Shown in pieces: positions 43,487 through 55,379 of a DNA stretch of 64,000 nucleotides. The notes beneath the pieces were generated by a model. It saw only the letters and a program-made list of their open reading frames with translations, was not told the DNA's origin and searched no databases. Origin of the DNA: Polytrichum commune. Lineage: Eukaryota > Streptophyta > Polytrichopsida > Polytrichales > Polytrichaceae. The stretch covers positions 27,809,666 through 27,873,665 of the forward strand of contig OX485807.1 of the NCBI GenBank assembly GCA_950295325.1. Reading direction: 5' to 3'. Position numbers and translations under genes: made by a program. Position 1 is the first letter of the stretch. Each line of letters opens with the position of its first letter.

Positions 43487-44715
43487 CTCACCCCCACCAA
43501 ACGGAGTCGATGCCCTCATCGACTATACTCGTAGTCGGCACACCAATTCTCAAGTTGCCATCCTCTATGGTGCGGCATTGTGTTTACCTTAGGGCGCGAC
43601 CCCCACAATGCATCTTCAAATTTGGCATGGTCCCAAAGGTGTCGTTACTAGGTGGTCCGTTAGCGACCTTGGAACTCCTCCAAGGACCTAACCTATACTA
43701 GCCCACCTACTTCGGGACTCACATGGGTTGCCCCTCCTTTGGGGCCTCCCCCGTTAGGCTCCACTAGCCTAACGTGACACATCTAGGCGAGACCTCAACG
43801 CTTCCACTAAGTTGTCTCGGTTGCAACTCCGAGATGACTTTCCATTGTTAAGCCACGCCTCGATCGCACGGGGGTGATGCCAAGTCCCGCCCGACTCGGT
43901 TCCCACTTTGCTCTTTCGAGACATGGGTTCATGACTCCCATGCGCCAACTCTCGTTAGCTCGCGGGTAGCACTTTTATGAGCACGCGCCATCACCTTGCC
44001 CCCGCCCGGACAAGCCCACAACTAAGAAGTTTCTTGGTTTTATCCAAGGCCCCTCCAAGCCATGGCCCCCAATTACTCGGCTTACCCAACCTAGTTTGGC
44101 ATATCTATTCCCCCTCTTCCATTAACCAAGCACAAGTACAAGACTAGGACCTCATCTCATACTTTTCTCTTTGCACCACTAAAGTTTGGACTTTATTTCC
44201 TCAAGCCAAAGAACAAGTTCATGTTGTGGAGCAATTAACCTCGAAGCTAAGTGTTCTACTAGCGTCTCTCCTCCACTAAAGGAGATTGATGTCCTCATCA
44301 ATGCCTACGCTTCATTTTATTGAAATGTCTAGCCTTAGTTTATTCAAAGTGCTTTACCAATTCCTTGGCGTTCACCATGTCCCTTGCTGCCACCTAAGCG
44401 ATTTCTTTCTACCATTTCACCAAGTATTCCTTTGTACCTTTTCTTTCCTTTTCACTTGGGCTTCCTACACTTGAGGGTGCCCTCCTACCTCATGTTCCAA
44501 ATGGCCTCCACAAGGTCGGGACGTGGCCTAATCACTTCCTTGTGATCGGGCCACAAGGTGTCGTCCTAAAATGACTTTCGTAATGAGACATGAAATGTCA
44601 GATGCACTTTGATCTCCGGCGGTAATTCCAACTTATACATGTCCTTGAACACTTGTTCCACAATGGAAAACAAAGCTCCAATTTTGGACATGAACTTTGG
44701 AGTGAGGCCTTTCGG

Positions 44716-45243
44716 CTAAGTGAAGTTGTTCACATTCAACAACACCTTTTGGCCCACCTCATTCTCCACTTCGCGTCTTCCGGCATTGACTTGCACTCCG
44801 TACCACCTTCGGGCTTTCTCCACCAACAACTTGGTCATCTCCAAGACTTGTTCACCATCCTTGGCCAAATCCTCACCATCTTGGTTGAACTCTAGTGTTG
44901 AATGTGCCCCCTCGAGAGCTAGGTTAATAGGTTGGAGGGCATCCACCCCATAAGCCACCACCAAAGACCACCCCTTGGTAGCCAAGTGCGTGGCTACATT
45001 GCAATTACACTCCGCTCGACCCACATAGTCCGCCCAATCTCCTTGGTCCGCCCCCACCAAGTTCCTCAAATATTGCTTCAAGACTCCATTCACATGCTCC
45101 GCTTTCCCATTCATTTGGGAATGCAAGGCCGTGCTAAACCTTAGTTTCATTCCGACCTCCTTAGAGAAATGCATTGAAAATGCACTTGTGAACTTTGGAT
45201 CTTGATCCCACACAATCACTCTTGGCAACCCGTGGTGTCTCAA
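44716..45243 (-). pseudogene. Gypsy integrase fragment
   Basis: Open for 175 codons on the minus strand. GLPRVIVWDQDPKFTSAF (second catalytic D), FSTALHSQMNGKAEHVNGVL (catalytic E, with N for D and K for Q around it) and LKQYLRNLVG are typical Ty3/Gypsy integrase. The N-terminal zinc domain and first D lie upstream in broken frames. The C-terminal part (VEKARRWYGVQVNAGRREVE) is followed by a stop. Confidence 0.85.
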
Positions 45244-46139
45244 CCATCCTTTGAGAAAAGGCTATGCGGTCTCCAACGCGGTCGCGGTTCCCACAATCGA
45301 CACCATGTGTGCCAACTTGGCAAACCGCTATACCATCACAAGATGGCATCATACCCATGTGACCCCGGCAAACTTGTGATCAAGTCCATGCACATACTAT
45401 GCCATGGCGCCGACGGGATAGGCAACGGTTGCAAGAAACCGCCTTGCTTTTGGTAAGAGGCTCGGTTCACTTGGCACTTTAATTCAAGCCTTCACAAAGT
45501 GGGCTATATGTTCCTTTTATGCACCGCCAATGGCAACTTCATGACACCATTCTATGGCGGTTTTTCTTTCTCCTCTATGGCCGGCAATATGACTATCACA
45601 TTCGTCCTTCAAAACCGATAGCCTCAACTTGCCTTGAGGCACATACACCCGACTTTACTTACACTTGAACAATCCGTCCACCAAGTTAACCTCTTTGAGC
45701 ACCTTGCTCTTGCGAAGCTCACCTAAAAGCTTTTGTGCCTCGGGGTAGTTAATTTACCCCTCCCGTATCTTGCATCACAAGTATCCTTCGCCGGCACACA
45801 TTAGCCACAAGGTTTGGATGGTTCTCATTGCTTGGAACTCTTCAGGTCTACTTAGCGCATCCGGCACCACATTTCCACGGTCCGGTTTGTGGATCAAATC
45901 CACCTTCATAAGCGCCACACTATCATGCCACCGCAATGAGTTGGCGCTCACTTGCGCTTGTATATGTTAAAATACTTTTAGGACACATTGTCCATGTAGA
46001 CCTTTGCTTTGTGCGACCCCAAATAGTGTCCCCACATCTTCAAGCAATGCACTACGGCAAAGAAATTCTTTGTCATGAGTTGGTTGTCTTCTTTGACAAC
46101 TATCGAGCTTCATGCTCCCATATGCAATGGCCATCCAAT

Positions 46140-47010
46140 TACACATAATCCACCATTGGCAAACTTATTCACCCCCGTATGCACCTCAAAAGGTTTGTCA
46201 AGCTCCGCGAACTTGAGCACGGGCGTCTAAGAACACTTGCTCTCAAGCTCCCCAAAGACTTGGTGGCAAGGCTCATCCCACTCTTGGGATAGCCATTTCT
46301 TCCACAAGTCGAATAAGGTCGGATAACCATCAAGCTTAACGCTCTCATATGCAATGGCCATCCATCTTACGTTAACCATCCGCCAATGGCAAAGTCACTC
46401 GTCCCCCCGTATGCACCTCAAAAGGTTTGTCAAGCTCCGCGAACTTGAACACGGGTGGCAAAGACAACTTTGTATTAAGCTCCCCAAAGAGTTTGGGGCA
46501 AGGCTCATCCCACTCTTGAGATAGCCATTTCTTTCACAAGTCGCACAAGGTTTGACAACCTTTAAGCTTAACGCTCCCATATGCAATGGGCATCCATCTT
46601 GGATCAACATCCGCCAATGGTAAAGTTACTCGCCCCCGTATGCACCTCAAAAGGTTTGTCAAATTTCGCAAACTTGAGCACGGGCGGCGAAGAGAACTTG
46701 GTCTTAAGCTCCTTAAAGACTTGGTGACAAGGCTCATCCCACTTTTGGGATAGCCATTTCTTGCATAAGTTGGACAAGATCGGACAACCATCGAGCTTCA
46801 TGCTCTTGTATGCAATGGCCATCTATTTTGCCTCAACATCCGCCAATGCTAAAATCACTCGCCCCCGTATGCACCTCAAAAGGTTTGTCAAAGTCCGCGA
46901 ACTTAAGCACGGGCGGCGAAGAGAACTTGTTTTTGAGCCCCCCCAAAGGCTTGGTGACAAGGCTCATCCCACTCTTGGGATAGCCATTTTCCTCAATAAG
47001 TTGAATAAGG
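46140..47010 (-). repeat. Fourfold tandem repeat of the Gypsy RT/RNase H junction (229-232 bp units)
   Basis: The word CGTATGCACCTCAAAAGGTT recurs at about 46176, 46408, 46637 and 46866. Each unit on the minus strand encodes the same piece: KKWLSQ.WDEPCHQVF, PVLKFA..DKPFEVHTGAS and AYESMKLDGCP. In normal elements this segment (connection domain to start of RNase H, with catalytic DAS) occurs once. Units differ by substitutions and a few indels, so the duplication is older than the insertion. G replaces the catalytic D in HTGAS. Confidence 0.85.
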
Positions 47011-47039
47011 TCCTAGCAACCTTAGAAAACTCTCGAATG

Positions 47040-47350
47040 AAGTTGTGGTACTAATTGGCTAGGCCAACAAATGACCTAAGCCCTTTTTGAATCAAGGGCC
47101 AATTCTCCTTTTGGATTGCCTTGACATTCTTCATGTTCGTCCACCAACTTCCTTTGTCATCACATACCTCAAGAACTTAATCTCTTGTTGAACAAAGTTA
47201 TTTTTCACTCCTTGGCGGTAATTTTTTTGGACAACACATTGGTGAATACATCCTTGTATCTCACCAACATCACACCAATGTTGTTTGGGGGAGGCCCATC
47301 TTTCCCAGCCTCCCCATACGTTCCTTGGAGTTGCTCCAATTGAACCACAA
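47040..47350 (-). pseudogene. Gypsy reverse-transcriptase remnant with palm deleted
   Basis: On the minus strand MLVRYKDVFTNVLSKK (the text just before the RT domain) is followed within about 30 bases by NNFVQQEIKFLRYVM and LRSFVGLAN, which belong after the RT palm. The roughly 150 residues holding the YVDD/FVDD active site are absent. A poly-T run at about 47366-47380 lies just beyond, within the retropepsin-to-RT linker. Confidence 0.75.
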
Positions 47351-47353
47351 CCA

Positions 47354-48526
47354 TTATGTTTTGTTTTTTTTTTTTTTTTTCATTCGGTTCATTAAGACCA
47401 AATTCAACTTAGGTCCTCCTAATATAGGAGTCCTTGTTAATTTGAACTTCAATTCTTTGCCATTATGACACATCATAATGCACCGCAAGCACACCGGCTT
47501 GCACCTCACATCTATCATGTGAGTTTCAAAGAAGGCGGCCTTCACAATGACATGCATTTCATCTATTTCACTTGGTGTGAAATTCTGACAAAAATCCAAT
47601 GTCCCACATTGAAAGGTTACATGCATCGCGGCCTCCTTTGTCTCATGCAGTTTGCCCTTTCCAAACCGCACCTTGGTGGGCTTGCCCGCTCTATCAATCG
47701 GCAAGCCCCAACTCCCTTGTGAGTTTTGGGCTCAAGAAGGAATGGCTTGCCTCTTTGTCAACCCATGAGACAATTCTCCCATTCATTTGAGCCTCAAGGT
47801 ACAAAAAACTTGGCCTTGGCTAAAGGCTACTAGCCTAGGCCACAATGCCATCGTCTTACATTCGGTCCTCGGCAACTTGGCTTGGCTTGGTCCGCAAAGC
47901 CAACTTCAAACATTTCGTCCGCGGGACAAATTGGTTTGGTGCCACAAAACCAATTTCTAATAGTTTGTCCGCAAAACAAACATGTTTTGCCTTGGTAGCA
48001 CAAAGCCACCTTCTCACACTCCGTCCACGGCACGAACATGAATTGCCTTGGTAGGACAAACCCAGCTCCCAACATTCCGTCCGCGGCACAAGTATGATTT
48101 GGTTTGGAAGCATAAAGCCACCTTTCAACATTCCGTCTGCGGCACCAATATGTTTTGCCTAAGTAAAATGGACCAAACAATTTGCACTCATTTCTTTGGG
48201 ACCTACTTTGGCTAAAGCCACTTGTGGTGATGCGCCGCCAACTTCTCTTTGGGACCATTGGCTTCAATGCTCTTGCAAACTTGATGGTCCCCACCATGTC
48301 CTCAAGAAGCCTTAGGGACTTAAACAAGGCATCCACCACCCGCTTTTAAAACCCCACCTAAAACGATGCATTTCTTAGAAAGCTCGTCCGTTTTAGGTGT
48401 ATCCTTCATTTGTGCGTTTGAATAGCGCACATAGGCCTTAAGAGGCCCCGGGTCCCTCATTAGCACCAAGTTCATTTCAACATCCGAACCTTCAAAGCAT
48501 CTCGAATTGAAATTCCAATCCAACAT
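47354..48526 (-). pseudogene. Gypsy gag-protease region, degenerate
   Basis: Several short minus-strand frames (48526-48320, 48339-47830, 47704-47354). The last carries FTPSEIDEMHVIVKAAFFET and CHNGKELKFKLTRT, as seen after the retropepsin of plant Gypsy elements. No intact DSGA-type protease site was found. Confidence 0.6.
47902..48168 (-). repeat. 5 x 56-bp tandem repeat in the Gypsy gag region
   Basis: Units share a CATTCCGTCCGCGGCAC-like core followed by TTTGCCTTGGTAGCACAAAG-like text. Because 56 is not a multiple of three, the reading frame rotates between units. On the minus strand pieces such as CLFCGQTIRNWFC recall a decayed zinc knuckle. Confidence 0.75.
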
Positions 48527-48809
48527 TAATACCCTCCAAGGTTTTGGGTGCTTTCGGTATTCTAGGCCCCAAATGTTTTTTGAGGTTTGCGGGAGCCCTT
48601 TTCAAAGCACTCCTCCATTTTCCTTACCGAATCCACCCTCATGCCCACCATTACCATTAAAATCAATGGTATGGTCAAACTCCATTTGCACATGATCCTT
48701 GTTCCAATTTGAGCCTCACAACCTTTTGGAAACCCCGGGCTCACCATCACAACCCGCATTTATGATAGCCATGTTTCCCTCAAAGTGCGAGCTAAAAACT
48801 TGGAACCCT

Positions 48810-48821
48810 GCTCTGATACCA
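48810..48821 (-). other. Gypsy primer-binding site
   Basis: GCTCTGATACCA, reverse complement of TGGTATCAGAGC (initiator tRNA-Met), two bases from the LTR edge at 48824. Sets the element orientation as minus. Confidence 0.95.
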
Positions 48822-48823
48822 AG

Positions 48824-49798
48824 TGTCGCAACCCTTGCTAGCCCCCCCTTGACCATCTTGCCAATTTTCAATTCTAGCAAAGGTTACGAGTGGCTAACCC
48901 TTCGCATACCGCCATGCTAATGGTTAGCTCCTCTAACCCCGGACCAATAGTTCATAGGAGGGAACCAACCCTCCTACTTTGCTTTCGGGACTCACCCCTT
49001 AATCGGTAACCCATTTCCCCAATGTGGACTTCCATCCATGGAAGTCCAATCCTATGTTGATCATCGCGTTGCCGGAGCAACACTACAACAACCCGAACCA
49101 TACTAGGCAACTATGGCCTCACATTGGGCCAATGCCCATGGAGGCCGTGCCGTTCGGCCTCGGGTGGGTGAGGCCACACCACCTCACCCATATAAGCCTC
49201 TAGGACTCTACGCGGGGCCCCTACCCCACCGTCAACCAACCTCTTGTCTCTCTACCAAGAGTTGGGGCCAAGTGGACATTTTCCCTTAGCCGCTGGGCCT
49301 AGAAGCCCCCAGCAGCTTCAGACCATCATAACTTCCTTGTATGATGTCTGATTCCAGCAACCAACCACTCCATCTTCATCTACGCTTCACGTAGATGCCG
49401 ATGGACTCCTCACTTGCCCCATTCGGGCAAGTGGTGAGGAAGTTATGCCTGTTTGAACCTTGGCAGTCCCGGGAATCACTCCCAGGCACTGCTGTACCAG
49501 GGCGCTGTCCCGGGACAGCGCCCCACTCAAATGGCCATAACTCCTAGCTCACACCTCCGATTGAGGTGTTCTTGGGCTTTCTAGAATCACCACGCCATGA
49601 GCTACGCATAGCTCATGGCCTTACCCTTGTGCCTCCTAGTCTTTGTGGGTGGGAGGCGTTCCCAACGCCCGGGGCCCTCACCCACACTAGGATCACTTGG
49701 GCCCTCTCACCAACGGCGCCACAAGTCCCGGGTGTCACTCCGGGGTCCCCCTTGTGCCCATGGTGTTTCGGGCACTCCTCATGGAGAGGTGCGCGACA
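48824..49798 (-). repeat. Gypsy 5' LTR (right on the plus strand)
   Basis: 975 bp, reads the same as 42512-43486. Confidence 0.95.
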
Positions 49799-49827
49799 AC
49801 ATCCAGGGTGTATCGTATGAGCAGATC

Positions 49828-50296
49828 CTGGCAATATAGTCATATACTAGTTAGTGAAAGGACCCTGCGGAAACTCGTCCGATAACGACTACGATTACGA
49901 CTGGCGTTTACGTCGTTGATGTCTACAACGACTACTAATTTTGTGTCATTGTGGACGTATTGTAACGCACCGACTGTACTAATGGATGGGTCGTGGGAGC
50001 ATATACTCTCGTCTGTGTTGCCACGTTTCCAGACGTGTAGTTTCTCGTAGTCATTTCCCTTGGTTGAATATATGTATTGTAAACGACTTTCAAACGACTA
50101 TGTTAATGGACATGTGCCCATGTGTATGGTAAACGACTATTCTGCTACTACTCAACAACTAAATGCTTCTGACACGTGCACTTGTCTATGCCATCTATGA
50201 GCACATTCAGTCGTTTTTTAGTATTTTTTAAGTTGGACATGTCGTTCCCTGTGAGGATGCATACAACAATTGAGTCAAAGCAGCTGGAACATATAC
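49828..50296 (-). other. TNP2 intron 1
   Basis: Non-coding between exon 1 (ends at 50297) and exon 2 (starts at 49827). Holds CACTA-type words (AACGACTA, CTACTACTCAACAAC). Confidence 0.7.
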
Positions 50297-52045
50297 CTTC
50301 CAATAAGGCAGGTTGTGTAAGATGCTCCTCCTTTTCACGCCGTGTGTTTTGGAGGGGTCTCCAGCGGCACCCTCTTTGTTGCCTGCATCCAACCAGGTTT
50401 GATACTCGGTGGCTCGCTGCATTTGCTCATTTGCATTAACCACATTGGGCTTACCGCGAACTTCTATACGTCCATTGAAGTGGTCTTTCATTTCCGGTGA
50501 TCTCCACGGATCGTCATGGGCAAGCCACCTCCTTGTGTCTGTATAGGTTTGCTTTCCAAGTTCGATAGAATGTTCACCTTTAAAATGAGGCCCACACACA
50601 GGACATGCCGCATAGCCCTGATGTGCAACACCTGCAACTGTCCCATAACCAGGAAAATCGTGTATGGTCCACAACAAAATTGCTCTAAGTTTAAAGGCCC
50701 TTGACCCCACCTCTTTGAGCACATCATAAGCATCCACACCCTTCCATAGTTGGATGAACTCCTCTACCAATGGTTCCAAGTACACATCGAAGAATTGAGA
50801 TGTCACAGACTGTTTTCCCGGGATTAGCAACGCCAACATTATGAAAAATTTCTTCGTAGTCAACCATGGGGGTATGTTGTAATTTAACAACATTACCGGC
50901 CATGTACTCCAACTCGTACGTTGCAACTTGAAAGGGTTTACTCCATCGGCCGCCATTCCTAAGTGAATGTTGCGGTCTTCCTGGCCAAAACTATAATCTA
51001 CATTTTCATGTACGTGATTCCATGCCTTTGAATCACAAGGATGTCTTACCAATCCATCACTGCTTGTGTTCTTTGCATGCCACACCATGAGTTTAGATAT
51101 TGTGGGTGTACGGAACATACGCCTTAGTCTTGGAATTAGGGGAAAGTGTCTAAGTACTTTCCAAGGCCTCCGTTTATTGGCCTCGTCTTTGTAACGTGGT
51201 TTCTTACACTTTGGACAATGAGTTGCACCTTCATATTGCCCTCTAAATAATACACAACTTGCTTGGCATGCATGAATTGTATTGTAATTCAATCCTAATT
51301 TCCGAATCAAGCCTTTTGCAGCATGGAGGTTTTTGGGTAGCATATTCTCACTGGGTAGTAGGTGTTCGCGGAAGAGGGTGAATAGCTGGTCCGCAAACCT
51401 GTTGCTCACACCATGGACTGTACACAATGTCATTATCAATATCGTGGCGGCCAACACCGAAGACTTGGCTCCATGGTACAACTCCTCAATTGCTGTTTCC
51501 AACTCGTGCGGATCACCATAATTGTCTTCCTCTGCAATGCCACCTCCAATTTCCCCCAAAACCTCGTCCTCTAGCTCATCGTCAGAAAATTCGTGGTCAT
51601 CATGGGCCAGCTCATCGACGACTGTGAAGGCACCTATTACTATGTCCTCCAACTGATCTTCCAATGTAGTGGGGGGGGGGGGGGCTGGTGCCTCATCAAT
51701 TTTTGTGAATGCGTCCTCAACCATCGCGTGCATATCCAACCCTTCATCAATGTGTCCGTCATGTGCTCCTGGGGGTCTACTAAGCTCATGTTCCCACTCC
51801 TCATCGGATCCGTCCCTCTCTCCAGGCCCCCTCCACACTCTGAAGTTGGGTTCCCTCCCATTTCGGATTAGATGGTCCTTCACTTTTGCAATAGAGCATT
51901 GAACCCGTCCCTTGCATTTGGAGCATGGGCAATGAATTCGTCTCAAGCCATACAATCTGGCCCTCTCTTGCTCCCTCCTCCACAGATGGTCGTCTCGAAG
52001 TTGTTGCCGTCTCCTATCACTAAGAGGGAGTCTTCGATGGTCCAT

Positions 52046-53389
52046 GTAACCTGCAGGCTTGCCACTATGCACATATTAGGTACTTTAATATTAGGCCCCT
52101 AAACATGGTTGTATCCACCCATTTCTTGGTTGACAACCTGTCATAAACTGGTCGTCGAGTACTCACACACTAGTCGTTCACATGTAACCAGACATATCTA
52201 AACATGTGGGCAATCATGCACTAGTCATCCCCGTGTCATTTACTAGTCATTCACTAGTCAGCAACCTTGACTAGTTGGTCAGAGGGTATATGCCCCCTTC
52301 TTGTGGTTTGCCAATCACAAATTACTGTGAGACGATTGCATCCCTTGAATTAAGTTGTAGGTTCTATGCTCATACTACATAAATCTCTTGAAATATATCT
52401 CAAACCATTAAAGAAAAAAGTGCAAGGACATCTACACGTAACCATGTGGGCTTGGAAACACCACGATCTCAAGTAGTTGTGTACTAGGATCTCTACTGAT
52501 TATGCACAAAATGGACATCAGGTGAGTCCACACTCCTCAATAGTGAGCATTCTTCACTAATTGTTGGGGGGGGGACCGACAGTTAGTTACATATGACCCG
52601 GTTGAGTTTGAGAAATCACAAGCTGAAGTTCTATACTGCATGATATTTGCCAATCATGCTAAGGAATATTATAGAGTAGACCCCATTTGAATAAAGGAAA
52701 CTTGGAGCATGGCAACATGTAGCTGATTGGACTATTAAGAATGCGCCGAGGGTTGGTCCCTCCATTCAACACGTGGTAGACGTTTGTGGGGATGAATATG
52801 TTGTTGGGTACATAGTTGGTATATTTTCAGCACATAGGACGATATATTGCGACCATGCTGATAAGTTCCACTCCTAGCTCTAACCTGGCGAAATTATCCT
52901 CCAAATAATAAAGATGGCTATGCACATGTCTTGGGCCAGAGGTTTGACGCAACAGAATGAACATATTTCACGGGCTTATAGGGTTGTGGCGTCTGATCAG
53001 GGGTTCGATTACCACTAGTCTTTCAGTTTTCATAAATTGGTCATAAGCTTGTCATTCAGTAGTCATTCCCTAGTCAATCAACATTGACTTCCCAGTCGCT
53101 CAAGAGTAACTCACTAGTCGTTACTTAATCGTTCTTCAAATTGGAACGCTCTGCGTATGGAAACCCTAGCTTAACCGGGGTAACCCATTCACACCCCAAT
53201 CTGTTACGTTACGTTCCGTTCCATTCCATTCAAAGTTTGCTCCTACACGAATGAAACCAAACCCAATCCGCCACAATAGCAACCTTTCTCCTTCATACCT
53301 AAATCTCCAACATCCAATTCACTATTTCCTACCTCCCGCATTCATCCAACCCTTAAATAGATCACCCTTTTTCACTATTTTTTGTCGGT
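52046..53389. other. Central spacer between the two divergent CACTA genes
   Basis: Contains TAGTCATTCACTAGTCA words at 52150-52270 and 53035-53130, and at about 52575-52740 a diverged copy of the repeat seen at 23757-23930 (GACAG.T.GTTACA.ATGA.CCGGTTGAG; CAACATGTA.C.G.TTGGAC). Probably includes promoters for both genes; none could be placed. Confidence 0.55.
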
Positions 53390-55195
53390 CCCTACATACA
53401 TCATAATCCATCCAACCCCACCCATCCACCGCACTTAGAGCATCCTCAGTCGATCTAGGTAAAGCTCACTGCAAACCAAGACCTATCTTGCTTAAAATTG
53501 CTCAAAATTTAGAGGGAGTGCACCAAATCTTGCTTAAAAATGGACAGATCCTCCCACACTCCCTCTAAATGTCAAAAATTTGGAGGGAGTGTGGGAGGAT
53601 CTTTCCATTTTAAAGCAAGATTTGGTACACTCCCTCTAAAATTTGAAAATGTGGTGTTTTCAATGAGGGATTTCACCTACGTCAAATTTTTACAATTCTT
53701 TTTTCTTGAGAAATATCTCACGTTTATTTAGGTGTGCTTCTAATGATGGTAATTTAAGTTTCTAATTTTAGGTCAGTCAAAAGATAGGTTTTGGTTTGCA
53801 GTGAGCTTTACCTAGATCGAGTGAGGATGCTCTTATACCTAAGTGTGTCCAAACCCGTTCTTCTTTCCTATACCTACTTTCATTCGGCCCCTGAGTAAAT
53901 GCAAATTACGACCCCTTTTTACCCTGTAAACTGACCCCTTTTTACCCTCAACCCTGAAATAGATCACACTATTTACCTAATTTTATTCCACCCCTAAATA
54001 CATCCAGATCAAATCCACCCCACCCGTTCACCTCACTTCTACCTAAGTGTCATTAACCCCATTCTTTTTTCGTATCCCTACTTTCAATTGGGCCCTAAAT
54101 AAATCCAAATTCCAACCCACTTTTTACCCTCAACCCTGAAATAGACATCACTTTTCACCCTGTTTGCCTATTTTTATCCATTCCCTAAATACATCATAAT
54201 CGATTCCACCCCACCCATCCACTGCACTTATACGTAATTGTGTCCAACCCCATTCTTGTTTTGTAAAAGTAATTTCAATCGGGCCCTAAGTAAATCCAAA
54301 TTCGGACCCCTTTCTACCCTAATCCTGAAATAGACCGAAATAGATAATGTTTTTCACACCCTTCACCTATTTTTATCCATGCCCTCAATAGACCCTAAGC
54401 GATTCCACCCCACCCATCCACTGCACTTATACATAAGTGTGTCCAAACACACTCTTGTTTCCTATACCCACTTTCAATCGGGCCCTAAGTAAATGCAAAT
54501 TACGACCCCTTTTTACCCTGTTTTCTGACCCTGAAATAGACAACATTTCTCACACGATTCCACCCCACCAATCCACCGCACTTATACGTAAGTGTGTCCA
54601 AACCCGTTCGTGTTTTGTAAAAGTAATTTCAATCAGGCCCTAAGTAAATCATAATTCCAACCCCTTTTTACCCTGTTCCTGAATTAGGCAACATTTTTCA
54701 CCCTGTTTGCCTAATTTTAGTGGACCCTTAAATAGATCATCATAATCGATTCCACCCCACCCATCCACCGCACTTATATGTAAGTGTGTCCAAACCCGTT
54801 CGTGTTTTGTAAAAGTAATTTCAATCAGGCCCTAAGTAAATTCCAAATCCAACCCCTTTTTACCCTGTTCCTGAAATAGATAACATTTTCACCTTGTTTG
54901 CCTACTTTTAGTGGACCCTTAAATAGATCATCATAATCGATTCCACCCCACCCATCCACCGCACTTATACGTAAGTGTGTCCAAACCTGTTCGTGTTTTG
55001 TAAAAGTAATTTCAATCAGGCCCTAAGTAAATTCCAATTCCAACCCATTTTTACCATGTTCCTGAAATAAACAACATTTTTCGCCCTGTTTGCCTAATTT
55101 TAGTGGACCCTTTAATATATCATAATCGATTCCACCCGATTCATATACCGCACTTATACGTAAGTGTGATGAAATCCATTCTTGTTTCGTATGCC
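53390..55195. repeat. 190-bp tandem repeat array, about 8 units
   Basis: Units marked by ACCCATCCACCGCACTTATA and CGTAAGTGTGTCCAAACC at about 53429 (split by a MITE), 54040, 54222, 54425, 54577, 54768, 54959 and 55149. The last four are spaced by about 191 bp and are most alike; the outer ones are diverged. Non-coding, lying in the CACTA central spacer upstream of the plus-strand gene. Confidence 0.8.
53438..53832. mobile_element. Foldback MITE, 395 bp, TTA target duplication
   Basis: Starts GAGCATCCTCAGTCGATCTA and ends with its near reverse complement (GATCGAGTGAGGATGCTC); pairing continues inward (GTAAAGCTCACTGCAAACCA) for well over 100 bp, so nearly the whole element folds back. TTA at 53435-53437 and 53833-53835. 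It sits in the first unit of the 190-bp array. Confidence 0.85.
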
Positions 55196-55379
55196 TATTT
55201 TCATTCACTAGTCATTAAGTAGTCATCCAAAAGTCATTCACTAGTCATTACGTAGTCATCCACTAGTCATTCACGAGTCATTCACTAGTCATTATTCAAA
55301 TTGGAACAGTCTACATAGTGAAGCCCTGGCGCGTCGGATTGTATCCGTTAGGTCCCCGCCCCTAAATACATTGCAGTCC

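Larger units (their letters stand above)
42512..49798 (-). mobile_element. Ty3/Gypsy-type LTR element, 7287 bp, non-autonomous, nested in TNP2
   Basis: Two 975-bp LTRs (42512-43486 and 48824-49798; TGTCGC...GCGACA), flanked by ACATC (42507-42511, 49799-49803). By reading, the LTRs are identical. Orientation is minus: GCTCTGATACCA at 48810-48821 is the reverse complement of the initiator-tRNA-Met primer site, and CTCACCCCCACC (43487-43498) is the polypurine tract on the minus strand. Remnants in order: gag, retropepsin region, reverse-transcriptase end, RNase H, integrase. All frames are broken and the reverse-transcriptase palm is missing. It must have been moved by proteins from another copy. 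Confidence 0.95.
40616..52045 (-). pseudogene. CACTA TNP2 transposase (Transposase_21 type), broken by Gypsy
   Basis: Exon 1 50297-52045 (583 codons, start MDHRRLPLSDRR); exon 2 49827-49799 continuing, across the Gypsy insertion, at 42511-41638; exon 3 41345-40616. Junctions: AAG|GTATAT, CCAG|GATCTG, CATAG|GTGAGT, TACAG|GCAATGG. Exon 1 shows CPCSKC, CPKCKKPRY, FFDVYLEPLVEEF and LRAILLWTIHDFPGYG with HQGYAACPVC. Exon 2 resumes RYTLDVMHCEAN and GLKSHDYHVLMQ, as in TNP2. Exon 3 resembles the C-terminal DUF4216 region (RVPQMLDPFIFPSQATQVFW). Besides the insertion there is a one-base slip near 41725-41735 (the frame resumes as ALRDVAHQYAL) and a TAG at 40979-40981. A run of 14 G at about 51668-51681 encodes a proline stretch on the minus strand. 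The protein would cut and join the element ends. Confidence 0.9.

Noticed and set aside
43254-43701. Overlapping open frames of 112 and 132 codons in the Gypsy LTR (also at 49566-49843)
   Set aside because: They are inside the LTR, appear identically in both LTRs, have no domain and reflect GC-rich stop-poor DNA.
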